This document shows, piece by piece, positions 22,909 through 25,149 of a stretch of 25,149 nucleotides of DNA. Numbering within the stretch: the stretch's first letter is position 1; every line of letters starts with the position of its first letter. Both the position numbers and the translations under genes were made by a program. The notes under the pieces were generated by a model. It saw only the letters and a program-made list of their open reading frames with translations. It was not told the DNA's origin and ran no database searches. The DNA is from Pseudomonadota bacterium (GTDB lineage: Bacteria > Pseudomonadota > Alphaproteobacteria > Rhizobiales > Xanthobacteraceae), in contig JAEWBL010000303.1 in the NCBI GenBank assembly GCA_023391175.1, positions 1 through 25,149 of the forward strand, given 5' to 3'.

Positions 22909-23086
22909 AAGTCAGAATTTTCGCAACAACTTTCCTCACCGCGATGACCGCCATTCGCGGCCATATTCCGGCTGATGCAATGGAGAGATGAGTGCGCTAG
23001 AGATGAGGTCGTGCCCCATGGGGCAGCGAGGACGAACCAACGCCTGGTCTTCATTGCTGGCCATATGCCGTGGAAGGTAGAAGAGG
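22909..23086. other. intergenic region before the octaheme cytochrome
   Basis: These 178 bp hold no credible gene. They follow the truncated oxidoreductase and may include deletion scar sequence as well as the cytochrome promoter, which I cannot place. Composition is less GC-rich than its surroundings. Confidence 0.4.
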
Positions 23087-25149
23087 ATGCGGCTCAGGAG
23101 CATCCTGTCGGTCGTGTTGGCTGGCCTCCTCACGGCCTCGATGATCTCTTTCGTCGCGGCGGTGAGGACCGACCGCGACAAGAAAACGGGGGCCTTGGCC
23201 GCACCTGCCGAACTTTCACCCGGCGGCATCGGAGCGTTAACGCCGCAGGCGCCGGAAGGATATGTCGGTTCGGCGGCATGCCAGGGCTGCCATGCGGCCG
23301 AGGCCAAGGCTTGGCTGACCTCCCAGCATTCCGGCGCCATGACCCTTCCGACGGAAGCGACCGTCAAGGGCCGCTTCGATGGGGCGGAGGTCGGCCATGG
23401 GCCGGCGAGTGCCCGCTTCTTCCGGGAGGGCACGGGCTATCGGGTGGAGATCGCCGGTTCGGACGGGAAGCGGACGGTCTACCCCATTGCCTATACCTTC
23501 GGGCTCGATCCGCTTCAGCAATATCTGGTTGCCATGCCGGATGGGCGGGTGCAGGCGCTGCCCTTCGCCTATGATACGCGCCCCGCGTCCGAGGGTGGCC
23601 AGCGGTGGTTCCATCTTTATGGCGAGGAGGCGCCCATGCCGGGCGACCCGCTGTTCTGGGCCGGCCCGCAGCAGAACTGGAACCACATGTGCGCGGAATG
23701 CCATTCCACAGCGCTGCGCAAGGCCTACGATGCTTTGGCCGACCGCTTCGATACACGCTTCTCCGAAATCAGCGTCGGCTGCGAGAGCTGCCACGGCGCC
23801 GGGGCAGGCCATATCGCCTGGGCGAAGGGGCCGCGCGATCCGGCGACGCCTCATGCGGGATTTGCCAGTGCCGCCGCACTCCGGTCGAGCGTCGACTGGA
23901 CCCCCGACCCGAAGACCGGCAGCCCGACCCAGGGTGTCGAGCGCCCGGCGGGGGACGTTGTGGAGACATGTGCGCGCTGCCATGCCCGGCGCGGCGCCTT
24001 CTCCGAAAGCTGGCAGCCCGGCCAGCCACTGACGCAGACCCACGTGCCTGTCTTGCTGGAGCAGGGACTGTTCGAGGCGGACGGGCAGAACCAGGACGAG
24101 GTGTTCAACGATCACGCCTTCAAGCAGAGCCTGATGTACAGACGTGGCGTCGCCTGCACCGATTGCCACGATCCCCACACCGCGGCCCTGAAGGCGGCGG
24201 GCGCGGCCGTGTGCAGCCAGTGTCACCTGCCCGAGCGCTTCGCGGTCCAGAGCCACACCGGCCACGCGCCGGGGCCGGGCGCGCCGGATTGCATCGGCTG
24301 CCATATGCCAAAGCGCACCTACATGGTGATCGACACGCGCCACGACCATTCCTTCCGCATTCCGCGCCCGGATCTCTCCGTCGCGCTAGGCACGCCCAAT
24401 GCCTGCACCGACTGTCACACCGACAAGCCGGCGAGCTGGGCCGCCGAGGCGGTCGCGCGCTGGCATGGGCCGGAGCGCAAGGGCTTCCAGAGCTGGGGGC
24501 CTGTGCTTCATGCTGCGCGCCTTGGGGCAGCCGAGGCCCGTGCGGCCCTTGTCGCACTGGCGGGAGATCGGGACGTGCCGGGCCTCGTTCGGGCCACCGC
24601 CGTGAGCGCGCTGGCGCAGTTCCCCGCGCGGACAAGCGACGCGGCGGCTCGGGCGGCCCTCGCCGATCCCGATCCCATGGTCCGTGTGGCGGGGCTGCGA
24701 ACCGCGGCCGGCCTGCCGCGCGAGGAGCGCTGGCGCAGGGCCGCGCCGCTCCTCGTGGACCCGTCCGCTGCGGTACGGATGGAGGCCGCAGACCGGCTCG
24801 CCGATGTTCCGCCGGATGAGGTGAGCGAGCCTGAGCGCAGCCGCCTCCTCGCCGCGTTCAGCGAATACGAGGCCGCCCAGAGGCTGAATGCCGACCGGGC
24901 AGATGCGCGGGCCAATCTCGGCAACTTCCTCCTGCGCCGGGGCGATGCAGCCAAGGCTGAGGCGGAGTTTCACGCCGGCCTGAGGCTGGACCCCACCTTC
25001 GCACCCCTGCGCATCAACCTCGCGGACCTCTATCGGCGACAGAGGCGCGAGGCCGAGGCCGAGGCGGTGCTGCGCGAGGGACTCGCGTTGCGGAACGATG
25101 CCGCCCTCGACCACGCGCTCGGGCTCGCTCTCGTGCGGCAGAGGCGGTA
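23087..25149 (+). CDS. octaheme c-type cytochrome with HEAT-like and TPR-like C-terminal regions, 3' end outside window
   Basis: At least 687 residues are encoded and the frame is open at the window end. An N-terminal hydrophobic segment (about 4-26) is a signal peptide or anchor. Eight CXXCH heme sites follow, with Cys at 65, 202, 232, 295, 357, 376, 402 and 440, as in cytochrome c554-related multiheme proteins. The region about 455-610 is Ala-rich and helical with DPDPMVRVAGLR- and DPSAAVRMEAA-type repeats, as in HEAT repeats. From about 613 the pattern NADRADARANLGNFLLRRGDAAKAEAEF resembles TPRs. The start is fixed by an in-frame TAG 9 bp upstream and by GGAAGG and GAAGAGG before the ATG. 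It should act in the periplasm in electron transfer or redox catalysis; partners are unknown. Confidence 0.85.
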   Translation, partial: MRLRSILSVVLAGLLTASMISFVAAVRTDRDKKTGALAAPAELSPGGIGALTPQAPEGYVGSAACQGCHAAEAKAWLTSQHSGAMTLPTEATVKGRFDGAEVGHGPASARFFREGTGYRVEIAGSDGKRTVYPIAYTFGLDPLQQYLVAMPDGRVQALPFAYDTRPASEGGQRWFHLYGEEAPMPGDPLFWAGPQQNWNHMCAECHSTALRKAYDALADRFDTRFSEISVGCESCHGAGAGHIAWAKGPRDPATPHAGFASAAALRSSVDWTPDPKTGSPTQGVERPAGDVVETCARCHARRGAFSESWQPGQPLTQTHVPVLLEQGLFEADGQNQDEVFNDHAFKQSLMYRRGVACTDCHDPHTAALKAAGAAVCSQCHLPERFAVQSHTGHAPGPGAPDCIGCHMPKRTYMVIDTRHDHSFRIPRPDLSVALGTPNACTDCHTDKPASWAAEAVARWHGPERKGFQSWGPVLHAARLGAAEARAALVALAGDRDVPGLVRATAVSALAQFPARTSDAAARAALADPDPMVRVAGLRTAAGLPREERWRRAAPLLVDPSAAVRMEAADRLADVPPDEVSEPERSRLLAAFSEYEAAQRLNADRADARANLGNFLLRRGDAAKAEAEFHAGLRLDPTFAPLRINLADLYRRQRREAEAEAVLREGLALRNDAALDHALGLALVRQRR

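Noticed and set aside
23605..24819. Open frame in a different register within the octaheme cytochrome gene
   Set aside because: The frame from 23087 reads without interruption through all eight heme motifs to the window end, so this is a shadow.

Overview
This is a GC-rich, densely coding stretch of an alphaproteobacterial-type chromosome. I infer Hyphomicrobiales, perhaps Xanthobacteraceae/Bradyrhizobiaceae-like, from gene content and codon usage; no RNA gene or other phylogenetic marker confirms this. Almost everything is catabolism and its regulation. I see no insertion sequence, tRNA, rRNA or CRISPR.

Layout. (1) 1-3890, plus strand: the 3' part of a succinate-semialdehyde dehydrogenase, a tartrate-dehydrogenase-type decarboxylating dehydrogenase and a class III aminotransferase, in a tight operon. 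(2) 3953-15985: a complete-looking cyclohexanecarboxylate (CHC) degradation locus. A minus-strand operon runs badH-badI-aliB-aliA-(PimF-like fused hydratase/dehydrogenase)-thioesterase, from 12980 down to 5771. Around it are a divergent MarR regulator (BadR-like, 13190-13756), a second acyl-CoA dehydrogenase (13722-14888), badK (15209-15985), a MaoC-type hydratase (5317-5763) and a solute-binding protein (3953-5155). Together they would activate CHC, desaturate, hydrate and oxidise the ring, open it to pimeloyl-CoA and start beta-oxidation. Thiolase, glutaryl-CoA dehydrogenase, transporter permeases/ATPases and benzoyl-CoA reductase are not in the window.

(3) 15982-20952: a second catabolic module. 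A TetR repressor gene faces a plus-strand operon of a cyclase-family metal hydrolase, a BKACE (DUF849) beta-keto acid cleavage enzyme, an SMP-30-type lactonase and a second solute-binding protein that closely resembles the first. The substrate is unknown. This is the best candidate for an undescribed pathway. (4) 21022-22908: a LysR regulator, a divergent small protein of unknown function and a broken quinone-oxidoreductase start. (5) 23087 to the end: an octaheme c-type cytochrome with HEAT-like and TPR-like C-terminal regions, cut by the window edge.

The most striking non-coding signal is an AT-rich 18-bp palindrome, ATGNNAATATATTNNCAT. It occurs, exactly or degenerately, in the three intergenic regions that serve the CHC genes (sites at 5206, 5229, 13115, 14908 and 15030). 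At least two sites overlap recognisable -35 or -10 elements. I propose it is the operator of the BadR-like protein and that it defines a regulon including the solute-binding protein and MaoC gene. A second operator set, TGTAC repeats at 16834-16870, fits the TetR gene.
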